DNA of 64,000 bases from Cryptomeria japonica. Taxonomy: Eukaryota > Streptophyta > Pinopsida > Cupressales > Cupressaceae. Shown one piece after another: positions 23,557 to 34,755 of this stretch (positions within the stretch are counted from its first letter, which is position 1; every line of letters starts with the position of its first letter). The DNA is taken from NCBI RefSeq assembly GCF_030272615.1, contig NC_081410.1, positions 284,765,957 through 284,829,956 on the forward strand, given 5' to 3'. The position numbers were made by a program, and so were the translations under genes. Below the pieces are notes generated by a model. It worked only from the letters and a program-made list of their open reading frames with translations. It was not told where the DNA came from and did no database searches.

Positions 23557-24120
23557 GTGGAAAGGATTTTTTGGTACCTACAAGGCACTACAAATCTTGG
23601 TTTATGGTATCCTAGAGATGAAAATTTTGATTTATGTGCATACACGGATGCTAATTGGGCAGGAGATGTGGATGATAGAAAAAGCACCACCGACAGAGCA
23701 TTTTTTCTTGGTAGCAAACTAATTTCATGGTTGAGCAAGAAATAGAGTTGTACAAGTCTATCAATAGCAAAATCAGAATATGTTGTAGCGGCAACTAATT
23801 GTACACAAGTATTATGGATCAAACAAATGTTGAAGGACATAAAAGTAATATGCAAGGAAACTATAACTATTTATTGTGATGATATTTCAGCAATTGATAT
23901 ATCAAAGAACCCGGTATTTTACTCTAAGACTAAACATGTTTATATCAAATTCAATTTTCTAAAAGAGAATGTTGAAGCAAAAGAATTGAAATTGGTTATG
24001 TGAATACTAAAGAGCAGATTGCAAATATTTTTACTAACCCTTTGCCTAAGGAGACTTTTGAATATCTCAAAGAGCAACTTGGAGTCCTACCCCCACTAGT
24101 AGAGACTTAGGTAGTTGATG
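23557..24120 (+). pseudogene. copia-II copy 1 polyprotein, 3' part (RT end and RNase H)
   Basis: Resumes after the insert at FWYLQGTTNLGLW and runs through the copia RNase H, with the D of YTDANWAGD and the C-terminal IYCDD and SKTKHV blocks. A stop at 23743-23745 occurs at the same codon in copy 2 (50833). A frameshift near 24000 breaks the C-terminal block that reads TKEQLADIFTKTLPKE in copy 2. Confidence 0.85.
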
Positions 24121-24132
24121 TTTGTCATCAAC
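24114..24132 (+). other. Hairpin after the polyprotein (copia-II copy 1)
   Basis: GTTGATG and CATCAAC pair around a 5-base loop. Copy 2 has the same structure with a longer stem (51205-51223). Confidence 0.55.
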
Positions 24133-24473
24133 TGACAGAATTAATAGAGAAATCTTTTATTTCGGCTTTTTTGATGAGGAGAGCTACTTCTCAGGGGGAG
24201 TAGTTGGTATAATAAGTTGGTATTTTGTATGTGAATCTAGTTTTTGTAATGCTTTGGCATTTGATGTCAAAGGGGGAGAGATATTATGGAAAAACATTTT
24301 TAAGGAGAGATATCTTTGGGAAGAGATCATTCTTAGGGGAGAGACATTATGCATTTTGATTTCTGGTTAATGATCTCTTTGGGAGATTGTTGGTTTTTGG
24401 TTTTTGGTATTTTTGTTTTGACACTTTGATGGTTTTTCCATCTTGTGTTGCCATCAATGCCAAAGGGGGAGAT
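24133..24473 (+). other. copia-II copy 1 3' UTR with repeated polypurine runs
   Basis: Holds three GGGGGAG-type purine runs (near 24193, 24273 and 24462). The last (CAAAGGGGGAGAT) abuts the 3' LTR and is the likely polypurine tract. No reading frame is conserved with copy 2. Confidence 0.7.
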
Positions 24474-25539
24474 TGTTGGTATTTTGGATATATTGATATG
24501 GTTTTTTCATTGATGTCAACACCTGTCATCACTTGTCAACACTTATCAACACTTGGAGATCTTTGTTTTGTTCACTGGTAGGTCAGAGACTTATGCACAG
24601 TCACCGATATTTGGTTCACCAGAAGATTATATTGTTCACCGACACTTGAAATGACTTGGAGACTACTTGGTTGTGTCGAAAAAATTATTTGATCACTTGG
24701 TTTTGGTGATTTGGTTATTGGCTTATTCAGGTTTGCATATTTGTTGTTACCGGCAAATAGGTCCAGGATATACACCGGTAGGCATATCTATTACAGATCA
24801 GCATGACACGTTATGGAGATGGTTTATTATTATTGTAAATACATTGAGCCGACATCATGCATCGGATATCAATTTATTTGTAATTAATTTTATTCTAATA
24901 TCTTTTAGTGAGTTGACCTATTCAATTGGTCTTAGGTTATGGTATAAATGTAAGATCTCATTTGTGAGATTGATATGCGATTGAAGAAAGGATTGTAATA
25001 GGGTATATGCGAAAATAAGTAGAGCTATATACATAGACATCATTTGAAGATTGAAGGAAGGTTTTTGTGAAGGCAATCAGAACTAAACCGATACTAAATC
25101 CAGCATATGAAGATGCTATTTTAAGTAGTACATTATCATTGGATTTAATCATCCAATTGTTGTCAGTGTAACTCTCATTTTGTGATTAAGAAATGAGCTC
25201 TAGGCAGCTGGCCTTTCTGCATGTGCAGAATCCATATTGTACACACATACTATTTGGAGTAGTATCATTTGATTGTGGGTAAGGCTTCCCACCATGGTTT
25301 TTCCCCTTACATAGTTTCCACGTACAAATATTTGTGTTATGTGTTGTGGATGTTATTGTCTTTTTGTTTCATGCATTAATCTTTACCAGTACTACAATTA
25401 ACTAATAAATTGTCTACCGGCATAAAGTTTGGTTCACCGACATTAAGCATTAAGTTTTGGTTAAGTTAATTTTGGTTGAATTTATTGGACAACTGATTCA
25501 CACACACCCCCCCCTCTCAGTTGTCTCTGAGACCTAACA
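24474..25539 (+). repeat. copia-II copy 1, 3' LTR
   Basis: 1066 bp, TGTTGGTATT to CCTAACA, partner of 15108-16166. It ends with the best-preserved copia-II stem-loop (25488-25525). Confidence 0.93.
25488..25525 (+). other. LTR-end stem-loop (copia-II copy 1)
   Basis: GACAACTGA (25488-25496) pairs perfectly with TCAGTTGTC (25517-25525) around a loop of CA and CCC runs, just before the LTR end. Confidence 0.7.
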
Positions 25540-25900
25540 AGATGGAAAATAGATTTATAGAATGATACATGATCATACTGAATGCTAATAGATGGTGAAG
25601 TTGTAACCTTTTACACATGGTGCCTGTTTGCCAAGTTTTCACCATGATACTTACCCAAAGTACCTATTTGTCAAGGTTTTACTATAGGGAAAATCATCTC
25701 TTTACTTTTTTTTTAATATCTTTTTGATTTTCTTGGGATCACAAAAGATGTCTATTTACTAGGTTTTCATCTAGGTGATATATTTTTTTGTATTTTTAAA
25801 TTTTTTATCCCTTTTGAAAATTTTCACATTTTTTTCTTTTTTCCAAGAGATTATCTGAGGATCAAGTGTAGAAATTTTTCAAATGCATTTTTTTTATAGG
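25540..25900 (-). other. Tat element 3' untranslated region with diverged repeats
   Basis: Lies downstream (minus strand) of the Tat integrase. Three diverged copies of a unit of the type CCTATTTGTCAAGGTTTTAC (near 25620, 25660 and 25750) are separated by T-rich DNA. No coding content is seen. Confidence 0.5.
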
Positions 25901-27935
25901 ATCTATTAATGATTCACCTTTGGGAGTTAACAATTGATAAATGTCATTTCTATATGTTGTTGTAATGATATATGTCCCTAGCTAGTTTGGTTCAAATTTG
26001 CCTGGGCTCTCTTTCTCTGCTAGATTCATTTTATTTTTGTTGAGAACCAAGTCTCCTATCTTGAAAAAGAAAACTCTAACTCTCTTAATGTAGATTTAGT
26101 GGAGATAAGTTTGATATGCTTGTAGATGATTTAATGCATTCTGACATTTCTCATCAAGCACTTCTAGCTCATGCAATCTTGCTACTCAATTCTCTTCATC
26201 TGAAATCAAATTTTATAATGATGCTCTCAATGATGGTTAATCAACCTCAATCAAGAGTATTGATTTAGACTTGTATATAAGGGAAAAAGGTGTACCATAT
26301 TAGGAGTGCAAGCACATGTTTTATAAGACCATAGGATGGGTTTCAGTTGGAGGTGCCAATCATGGTCAGTATCATTGACAACTTTCTTTAGGATTTTGAG
26401 GATAGTTTTGTTTGTTAGTTCAACTTGGCCATTGCTTTAAAGATAGTAGGGAGTGGAAAATCAATGTTGAATATGGAATTTATCATAGAGTTCATGGATA
26501 TCTTGGGTTTTTAATGGTCATTTGTTACCTATAACAATGGACAATGGAACTCCATACCATCATATTATGTAGTTCAACAAGAATTTGGTGGTTTGTTTTC
26601 TAGTGATATAAGCAGAATTAATTCTACCGTTTTTGAAATACTCCATGGTGTTAAGGATAGACATGTCCATTTGAGGAGGTTGGAATAATCTTACCTACAA
26701 GGTCAAGTACCCATTGAGAGAATGGCCATGGAGAAGTGAAAGGCTAAAGTTCTTGAGTCAGTGCATGTATTAGGTCTCTAGGTATTTGACATTATTAACA
26801 CTTCTGAAAAAAAATATAGGCATCTTTCTTCATTGTAGGATAGTAATACCCTATTCACATGAGCTTCTTTGCTAAGGTAGGACCACTAGAGTGGGATCCA
26901 CAAATACCTTCATGTACTTATTGTAAACCTTTTTTTTTTTATTGAGTTGAGACATTTCAGGAGAGTTCCATCTAGACCTTTTCGATATAAGGTATCAACG
27001 ATGATAGCATAATGGGAAGCTTGTTGAATAAGGGTTTTGTATTGGTTATGAGACAAATTGGGAGAAAGGTATTGATCATGAAGGTAGGAGTATATATCTT
27101 TATAACTTGGGGAGTTAGGATTAACAATCTCACACACAAATTCAAATGGGAAAATTTGAAGGTTGGTTTCATAGGTTGTTCAACTAAGAACTTGAAGTAT
27201 TGGAAGCTTTATTCTAAATTAGGGGAATCTACTCAAACACTATGCTGTCAATTTACATCTTGGAATCATCTACAATGCACTTTTAGGGCATTAGTTTCTC
27301 ATCTTTGGTGAGGTAGTTATCATTGCCTTGTTTCACTACAAGCTAGGAGTCACCTTAAACATGGATATCCTTTATATTCCATTAAACTGTTGTGCAAAGG
27401 TCAGTGATGAGAGATTCATACTCTACTATGTTATTGGTGTAGGGGAAGTTTGACCTAAAGAATTTGGTATGGCATCTCCCTATGGTAAGATGAATAGAAT
27501 ACCTTCTCCTACTCCATGATTGGTATATCTATCAAAATACAAATTCCTTTGTGTAGATACATTCAATGTGAACATTGATTCATATGGAAATCTAATTGTA
27601 TTTGGTGATCCACTTGTATTGGAGCTTCTACAAGTTCATTTTCTATTATCCATCCTTTCATTGCCTTTTTGTCCACATACTCAATGTCAAATTCACTAAG
27701 AATCATTACTTATTTGGCTAGTCTTCATATGAGAGCATATTTATTGAGGAGGTACTTGAGTGGGTCGATCCTTGTTGAGTTTTCTTTTATGACAACATAT
27801 AATGTCAACTATTTTGGGATGCAAAGACTATTGGTAGACACACATGTTCTATTAGATCATAGTTCAATTCATACCCTACAAGTGCTCAACTAATATAGTA
27901 TATTTCTCTCTCTTCATTCTTCATCATGCTAAAGC
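25901..27935 (-). pseudogene. Tat-lineage Ty3 pol: RNase H, second RNase H, integrase
   Basis: Minus-strand frames, much broken, read in order: RNase H end (27600-27935, LVGYELNY and EFDIEYVD), a second RNase H (about 27320-27560, ending LVVKQGNDNYLTKDEKLMP), integrase zinc region (26910-27137, LYRKGLDGTLLKCLN), integrase core remnants (26100-26850) and C-terminus (about 25920-26090, FKIGDLVLNKNKM and KFEPN). Two RNase H domains mark the Tat/Ogre lineage. RT lies at 37228-38101; the chromovirus and the MULE now separate the parts. Frameshifts and stops are dense, so this is the oldest coding layer in the window. Confidence 0.8.
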
Positions 27936-28210
27936 GAGAGGGCTCCCAAGGATGATGTGGTAGATGATATGTACAAATTGCGCCCGAGGCTCTCTTTGAG
28001 GGCACATCTGCTTGGGCGTTGCACTCCAAAATTTCCCTCTTGCATGGAGGAGCGAAGATAGTTATCCATGCCCATCAGTGGTGCAGTCAACTGAAATGAG
28101 CATGACGTCCCTCACCCTAACACAATGAGTGGTGGCCTATGCAGGGGGGCATTGGTTTGTGCAGGCCGAGTGAGAGGCTAAGTGTGAAGCTTCAACCAAG
28201 CTAGAGTGGC
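27936..28210. other. Unexplained GC-rich stretch inside the Tat RNase H
   Basis: RT/RNase H text is readable up to about 28215 (PPIQGKLL) and resumes at 27935 (MMKNEEREIYYIS). About 275 bp of more GC-rich DNA lies where only some 80 bp of coding sequence is expected. I see no reading frame, inverted ends or TSD. It could be a small insertion or a diverged filler. Confidence 0.4.
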
Positions 28211-28281
28211 CTACATAATAACTTTCCTTGAATAGGAGGTACTAGAACTATTGGGGAGAGTAGACAATATTTGAGAAATTT
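28211..28281 (-). pseudogene. Tat RT-RNase H connection, fragment
   Basis: Minus strand reads LVPPIQGKLL, directly continuing the fragment at 34465-34592 across the chromovirus. Bases 28277-28281 (AATTT) are one copy of the chromovirus TSD. Confidence 0.75.
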
Positions 28282-29061
28282 TGATGTAGGAGCATCCTCG
28301 GTTCACAACAATCTTGCATCAACCAAAAAACATTTCCTTGTCTATTTGTTTTCTATTTGTAATTTTAGTTTTCCTTTCTATGTGTCCTAGTTTTGGCTCA
28401 CTTGAAGACTTCATCACCCTATGGAGTTGGATTATACTTGAAGACTTCATCACCCTGCTTGCTTTCTAACTGCATCTCATTTAGATCACTTTCTGGCAAG
28501 ATATCGCTACTGGTTTCCTTGATAGTTTCTTATTACCGGTTGCCTAAGACCTATTCTAGTGATCTTCTAGACCCCATTCTGAAGCTTGCGGAGCCTTGGA
28601 CGTTGATCTCGATGTTTCTTGGCATGTGGCCGAGCTTCTATATTTCATCTTTTGGATTTTCTAGAGTAATCTCTTGGCGGAGGCCGACCTTATTCATTTT
28701 TGCACATTAGGGTTTTGATCCTTTTTGGGCCGACCAGATCCTTTTGGATCAATATATATATATATATTTAATCATGCTTTAGAATGTAATCAATCAATTA
28801 GATAATCAAGGAGTATCAAATAGATAGACTGTGCCTAGAAGATAGATCTTTCGATTCAAGGTCTTGGTGTGACCTATTCTACCAACCCTGTGTGCCGGTA
28901 TGTTGTAAGCCAGTTGTTACCAGTTGGATGTAATTGACTTTGCAATAAAACTATCTGATATGCATTGCCTCCATCATATCTACATGTTTCCATTGTGTTA
29001 ACTCTTGCTAACCGGTTTGGACTGATCTCCTTGAGGTCTTTCCTCACTGATGACTACACCA
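28282..29061 (+). repeat. Chromovirus 5' LTR
   Basis: 780 bp. The ends TGATGTAG and CTACACCA form an imperfect inverted repeat (7 of 8). A (TA)n run near 28748-28768 precedes ATTTAATCATG and may hold the TATA box. Confidence 0.9.
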
Positions 29062-29063
29062 AG

Positions 29064-29075
29064 TGGTATTAGAGA
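29064..29075 (+). promoter_or_regulatory. Chromovirus primer-binding site
   Basis: TGGTATTAGAGA, two mismatches from TGGTATCAGAGC, two bases after the LTR. Confidence 0.75.
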
Positions 29076-29227
29076 AAATTTTGTTCTAGAGGTTGCATGT
29101 CCTAAATCTTGTTGTAGGGTGGCGGATTGTGGATCCAATGTACAATTGCAGAGGACTAGTGTGAATCAATGGTGCAAAGAGGAACTAGGAATGGTGGAGC
29201 GCATGGGAATGTAGACCCTAGTGTAAT

Positions 29228-32200
29228 GGAGATGTTGTGAGGAATAGAAGCCTGGTTAGAAGCCATAGAGATAGCTCAGAGAAGAGGCCAACATGTTGAG
29301 GATGTGAGTGAAGATGAAGGAGAAGAATCCCCAACAAAACAAGTGAACCTACTGGTAGTTAATCCAAAGGGGGAAAGGTTTTTAAGGGTTTTGAGTAGTG
29401 CGAACACTAAACCTCATTTTATCCCACTGGAATATGATGGGAAGTTAGATTCAGATGAACTGATGGATTGGACCTCAGAGATGGAGAAGTATTTTGACTT
29501 TGAAAACACTACAAAAGAAAAGAAGGTCAAGTATGCTTGTACCCTGTTGAAGGGTCATGCATCTCTTTGGTGGGAGCATTTGCAAGTTGATAGGTGAAGA
29601 AGAGGTAAACAAAATATTAAGGCATGGGATAGGATGATTGCTAAGTTAAAGTAAAAGTTTGTCTCGACAAATTATCAAGTATATTTGTTCTAAAAGTTGT
29701 AGAATCTGAGACAAAAGGAATCTAGTGTGAAGGAGTATACCAAAGTATTCTATAAGTTGAACATCAGATCTAGACATGTTGATGATGAAATTGAACAAAT
29801 TGTAAGATATTTGAACAAATTACGGATGTCTATACAAGATGAACTCAATATGATCAAATTAGAGAGTGTTGAAGAGGCTTACTAGTATGCAATAAAGGCT
29901 AAAGAGAAATTGAATAATAGGCATGAGTAGAGACAAAGAGGTAGAGGTGGAAGGTTTACCGGAGGAAGATTTCAAGGAGGAAGAGGATACACCAAAGGAA
30001 GAGGACTAGTATAGATCAGAACAAGGACAAGGAAGTAATAAAGGAAGGTAATTCATACCAGAATGATGATAGAAATTTCTACTAGAGGAGAGAACTAGAC
30101 GGTTACCGGAATGAGAACTTTGGAAGACAAGACAAAAGGACATTTAGAGGAAACATTTTTAAATGTGGAGGAGAAGGACATCGTGCGTCTGAATGTAAGA
30201 ATTCAGAGGCTACCAGAAGAGCAGCAGTGGTGGAAGAGAACCCCACCGAATCAGACAATAAACTGGAAGATGGAGAACTATTGATGATAAGGAGAGTTGT
30301 GTCATACTGGAGGAGATAAAGAACCCTTGCAGAGGAAGAACCTATTCAAGACTAGATGTAAGGTATTTGGTAAGTGTTGTAAAGTTGTTATTGATAGTGG
30401 TAGTTTAGATAATCTTGTTTCAGAAGAGATGGTGAATAATTTGAAATTGGAGAGATTGAAACACCCTAAGCCTTACAGATAGAATGGATTCAAGATGAAC
30501 ATAAGTTTTTAGTGAGTGAATAGTGTTTAGTAAAATTGAAAATTGGGAATTATCATGATGAAATTCTGTGTGATATTATGCCTATGGACATTTGTCATCT
30601 TTTATTGGGAAGACCTTGATAGTTTGATAGATAGGCAATACATGATGGGAGGAATAATACATACACTATTATGGCCAATGGGATGAAGCAAACCTTGTTG
30701 CCTTTGGAGGAACATTTGAAGAATGAAGTTTGTACAAATACCAAAATCTATCTAGTAGATGGAAGGAAGTTCATGGATGGACTGAGACAAGAGAATGTGT
30801 ATTTTCCCTTAATTCCTAAGAAGACTGAGAGGCCGAAACTAGAAGGACAGCACCCGACAAAAATAAGAGATTTGCTGATAGAATATGAGGACATCATTTC
30901 AGATAATGTACGTGATGGATTGTCACCTGTTAGAAGTATTATTCATTGCATAGACTTAGTTCCCGGAGCCAATTTGCCTAACAAAGTTGCACACTGGTTA
31001 ATACCGACAGAGAATGAAGAACTGAATAGACAAGTGCAGGAGCTATTGGAGAAATTTTTGATGAGGGAAAGTATGAGCCCTTGTGCAGTACCAGTAGTAT
31101 AAGCACCTAAGAAGAATGGATAATGGAGGATGTGTACCTATTCAAGAGAAATAAACAAGATCACAATGAAAAACCAGTTTCCCTTGCCTAGGATGGATGA
31201 CATAATGAACAGTTTGAGTGGAGAAAAGTACTTTACAAAGATAGATTTGAAGAGTGGATATCATCAGATCAGGATCAGAGAAGGTGATGAATGGAAGACA
31301 ACATTTAAGACAAATGAAGGATTATATGAATGGTTGGTGATGCCTTTTGGACTGACTAATGCACCAAGTACTTTCATGAGGTTGATGAATGAGGTGTTGA
31401 AGAAACTCTTGGGTAAGTTTCTTATTGTGTACTTGGATGAAATTTTGATTTTCAATAAAACAAAACAGGAGCATTTGTTGCAGTTAAGACAAGTTTTGTA
31501 GAGGTTGAGAGAAGAAAAGTTACCGATCAATATCAAGAAGTGCACTTTCATGAAGGATGAGATAATTTATTTGGGCTTTGTGATATTTAAGGATGGTTTG
31601 AAGATGGACCCTGAGAAAGTGAAAGCCATTGTTGAGTGGCCTACACCAGAAAGCATTGGAGAGGTAAGATAATTTCATGGATTGGCTAGTTTTTACCAAA
31701 AGTTTATCAGAGATTTCAGTTCAGTTTGTAATCCTATGACTAAGACCATGAGAGGAGATAGGAAGGAATTCAAGTGGTTCACGAGAGCAAACAAAATTTT
31801 TGAGTCGTCGAAATAGAAAGTGACTGAGTAGCCTATGTTGGATTTATGAGATTTCAATAAGGCATTTCAAGTGGATTGTGATGCAAGTGGAACAACAATA
31901 GGAGCAGTTTAGAAGGGAGAAAAATAGCATATTTTAGTGAGAAATTGAATGATGCCCAGAAGAAATATTTAGTATATGATCAAGAATTTTATGCCATAAT
32001 TCAAGCCTTGAAGAAAGGGAGACATTACTTGTTGCCTAAGGAGTTTGTGTTGTATACAGATTATCAAGCTTTGCAATATTTGAACAGTTAGAGTAAGTTG
32101 AATCAGAAACATATGAGATGGGTAGAGTTCTTGCAGAGTTACACCTTTGTGTTGAAACATAGAAGTGGAAAATCTAACAAAGTTGTTGGTGCATTAAGTA

Positions 32201-33635
32201 GGAGAAGCAATTTGTTGACATAGATGAGAGTGATAGTATTAGGTTTTTGAAGATTTGAAGATTTTGTATGTCAAAGACCCAGATTTTGTAGAACTTTGGA
32301 AAGCATATAAAGAACCGGTTATGGTTGATAGGATAAAATGGTTGGATTACTTCATTTAGGATGGGATGTTATTTAAGGGAGTTCGGTTGTGCATACCTAA
32401 AATTTTCATGAGAGAGAACCTGATAAAAGAGAAGCATAGTGGAGGTCTAGCTGGACATTTTGGCATTGATAAAATAGTTGCATTAGTGAGTGAGTAGTAC
32501 TTTTGGCCCTAGATTCATAAGGATGTTAAGAGATATGTGCAGAGTTGTAGAGTTTGTCAAGTTGCAAAAGGTAGTAGTCAGAATGTGGGATTGTATAAAC
32601 CTTTGACAGTACCGGTAAGACCTTGGGAGGATATAAGTATGGATTTTGTACTTGGCTTACCTAAGACACCAAGAGGGAATGATTCTATATTTGTGGTAGT
32701 GGATATATCAAAGATGGCTAATTTCATACCTTGTAAGAAGACATCAGATGCATTACATGTAGCAGACCTATTTTTCAAGGAAGTGGTAAGATTGTATGGA
32801 TTACCTAAGAGAATAGTTTCAAATAGAGACACTAAGTTTGTTGGATATTTTTGGAGAACACTTTGGAAGAAGATGAAGATAGATTTGAAGTTCAGCTCTA
32901 CTTTTCATCCACATACTGATGGACAGACAGTAGTTAACCATAGGTTGGGAAACTTATTGATATGTTTAGTGGGAGATAAAACCGGAAGTTGGGATTTGAT
33001 CCTTGTACAAGCATAGTTTGCCTATCATAATTCAATGAATAGAAGTAAAGGAATAGAAAAATTGAGAAACATTGGAAGTGAAGACCAGAAGAGTTCAGAA
33101 TCAGAAGAATTTGCAGATCACATGGCAGCATTGCATATTCAGGTTAAACAAAATTTGGAAGACATGAATAGAAAATACAAGGAAAAGGTCGATGAGAAGA
33201 GGAGACATAAGGAATTTGAATTTGGCGATGAAGTGATGGTCTATTTGAGAAAAGAGAGATTCCCAATTGGAACTTATAATAAATTATAGATGAAGTTTGG
33301 ACCCTATAAAATCTTGAGAAAGTTCAGTTCTGGAAATGCATATGAGGTGGAGCTACCAGATAGTCTGAGTATTTCACCTATATTCAACATTAAAGATCTT
33401 CATGAGTACTATGAACTAGAATTTAGTGAGGACAATATTGTAGACTTGGAGAAATAGTTGCACTGGAAGGAACCAAATCAGATTGAAGAGATTTTGGACA
33501 CTAGGATTGGGCATAGTACCCAAAGTAGTTAGTATAAAGAATATCTTGTGAAGTGGAAGAATAGACCAGTGGAAGATTCATCTTGGATTTCTTAGGAAGA
33601 GGTAGACCACCTTGGTTTCCCTCTGACCCCGGCAA
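29228..33635 (+). pseudogene. Chromovirus gag-pol polyprotein
   Basis: Gag (29304-30000) shows LKGHASLWWEHL, then a Gly/Arg-rich stretch and a knuckle missing its first Cys (FKCGGEGHRASEC, near 30160). Protease keeps D-S-G (VIDSGSLDNLVSEEMV, near 30390). A one-base shift near 30460 changes frame. RT (31090-31560) has [12 protein letters not shown], but its active site reads YLDEILIF instead of YLDD. RNase H (about 31850-32220) has DCDASG. Integrase (32400-33000) has the HHCC finger and both Asp (SMDFV, NRDTKF), but the Glu expected in GQTE is absent (GQTVVNH). The tail (33480-33600) is a chromodomain (YKEYLVKWKNRP..DSSWI). Stops lie mainly at expected Gln or Trp codons. Confidence 0.88.
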
Positions 33636-33652
33636 AGTGAGAGGCTCACTTT
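33634..33652 (+). other. Perfect hairpin after the chromodomain
   Basis: AAAGTGAG (33634-33641) and CTCACTTT (33645-33652) form an 8-bp perfect stem with a 3-base loop, followed by a T run. It lies about 22 bp upstream of the 3' LTR, with a short purine stretch (GGAGG) in between that may be the polypurine tract. Confidence 0.6.
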
Positions 33653-33673
33653 TTTTTATTAACTTCGGAGGTC

Positions 33674-34459
33674 TAATGCAAGAGCATCCCCAATTCACAA
33701 CAATCTTGCATCATCCAAAAAACATTTCCTTGTTTGTTTGTTTTCTATTTGCAATTTCAATTTTCCTTTCTGTGTGTCCCAATTTTGGCTCACCAGTTCT
33801 TGTGGAGTTATATTCTACTTGAAGACTTGATCACCCTACTTGCTTTCTAGCCGCATCTCATTTGGATCACTTTCCAACAAGATATTGCTATCAGTTTTCT
33901 TAATAGTTTCTTGTTACCGGTTGTTCCTTTGTTACCGGTTGCCTGAGACCTATTCTACTGATCTTTCATAACCCATTCCGAAGCTTGCAGAGCCTTGGAT
34001 GTTGATCTTGATATTGCTTGGTATGTGGCCGACCTTCTATGTTTCATCCTTTAGATTTTATGGATGAATCTCTTGGTGGAGGTTGACCTCATTCATTTTT
34101 GCATATTAGGGTTTTAATCCTTTTTGGGCCGACCAAATCCTTTTGGATCGATAAATCTATTTGTAATCATGCTTTAGAATATAATCAATCAATCAGATAA
34201 TCAAGGAGTATTAGATAGATAGACTATGCCTAGAAGATAGATCTTTAGATTCAAGGTCCCGATGTGACATATTCTACTAGGCTTGTGTGTTGGTATGTTG
34301 TAACCCGGTTGTTACCAGTTGGATGTAATTGACTTTCATGCAATAAAACTATATGTTATGCATTGCCTCCATCATATCTGTACATTTCTGTTGTGTTAAC
34401 TCTTGCTGATCAGTTTGGACTGATCTCCTTGAGGTCTCTCCTTGTTGGTGACTGCACCA
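33674..34459 (+). repeat. Chromovirus 3' LTR
   Basis: 786 bp, aligned with 28282-29061. The first bases read TAATG rather than TGATG (a G to A change). TSD AATTT follows. Confidence 0.9.
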
Positions 34460-34464
34460 AATTT

Positions 34465-34600
34465 GAATTCCTATTGACATTGATTTGTCCACTAAAAGGA
34501 GACTCCCTTGTGGAGTAAATGTTGAAATGGGTGGCACTTGTCTACTAATTGAGCAATAAATATTTTAATGGATTACCATTTTCCCTTTAGATCCTTAGCT
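34465..34600 (-). pseudogene. Tat RT-connection fragment
   Basis: Minus strand reads DKCHPFQHLLHKGVSF then WTNQCQ, a well-known block after RT in Tat elements. It is continuous with 37228 on one side and 28281 on the other once the MULE and chromovirus are removed. Bases 34593-34600 (CCTTAGCT) are the left TSD of the MULE. Confidence 0.78.
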
Positions 34601-34613
34601 ACTAGTATCAAGA

Positions 34614-34755
34614 CATAATAACCTGACCAAAATAACCCCGGACACAATAAACCCATCATAATAACCCAAGGACAAAATAACCTAGGGTCATAATAATCCA
34701 TGGACAAAATAACCTGTGGTCAAAATAACCCATGGATAGAATAAACCACGTTCAT
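34614..34755 (+). repeat. Left inverted arm of the MULE, made of 14-17-bp units
   Basis: Nine or so head-to-tail units of the type CAAAATAACCCATGGA and TCATAATAACCC. The right arm (37085-37211) carries the same units in inverse orientation (GGTTATTTTG, GGTTATTATG). Confidence 0.8.

Larger units (their letters stand above)
15108..25539 (+). mobile_element. copia-II copy 1: full-length copia element with a 3.8-kb foreign insert
   Basis: LTRs at 15108-16166 and 24474-25539 (TGTTGGTATT...GACCTAACA) enclose a PBS, a gag-protease-integrase-RT-RNase H polyprotein and a polypurine tract. The flanks AGAAG (15103-15107) and AGATG (25540-25544) are a TSD with one mismatch. The interior aligns with copy 2 (45986-52597) except for a block at 19770-23556 that replaces part of the RT-RNase H connection. 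Frameshifts and stops inactivate it. It sits in the 3' region of the minus-strand Tat element. Confidence 0.92.
28282..34459 (+). mobile_element. Chromovirus (Ty3) element, full length
   Basis: LTRs at 28282-29061 and 33674-34459 begin TGATGTAG and end CTACACCA in the 5' copy. The perfect TSD AATTT lies at 28277-28281 and 34460-34464. Inside are a PBS, gag with a knuckle, protease, RT, RNase H, integrase and a C-terminal chromodomain, the order that defines chromoviruses. It interrupts the Tat RT/RNase H frame, which is continuous when the element is removed. Many stops, a frameshift near 30460 and lost catalytic residues make it inactive. Confidence 0.93.

Noticed and set aside
24122-24370. 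82-codon frame after copia-II pol, possible envelope-like gene
   Set aside because: It spans the hairpin and polypurine runs and is not conserved in copy 2; no signal peptide or transmembrane pattern.
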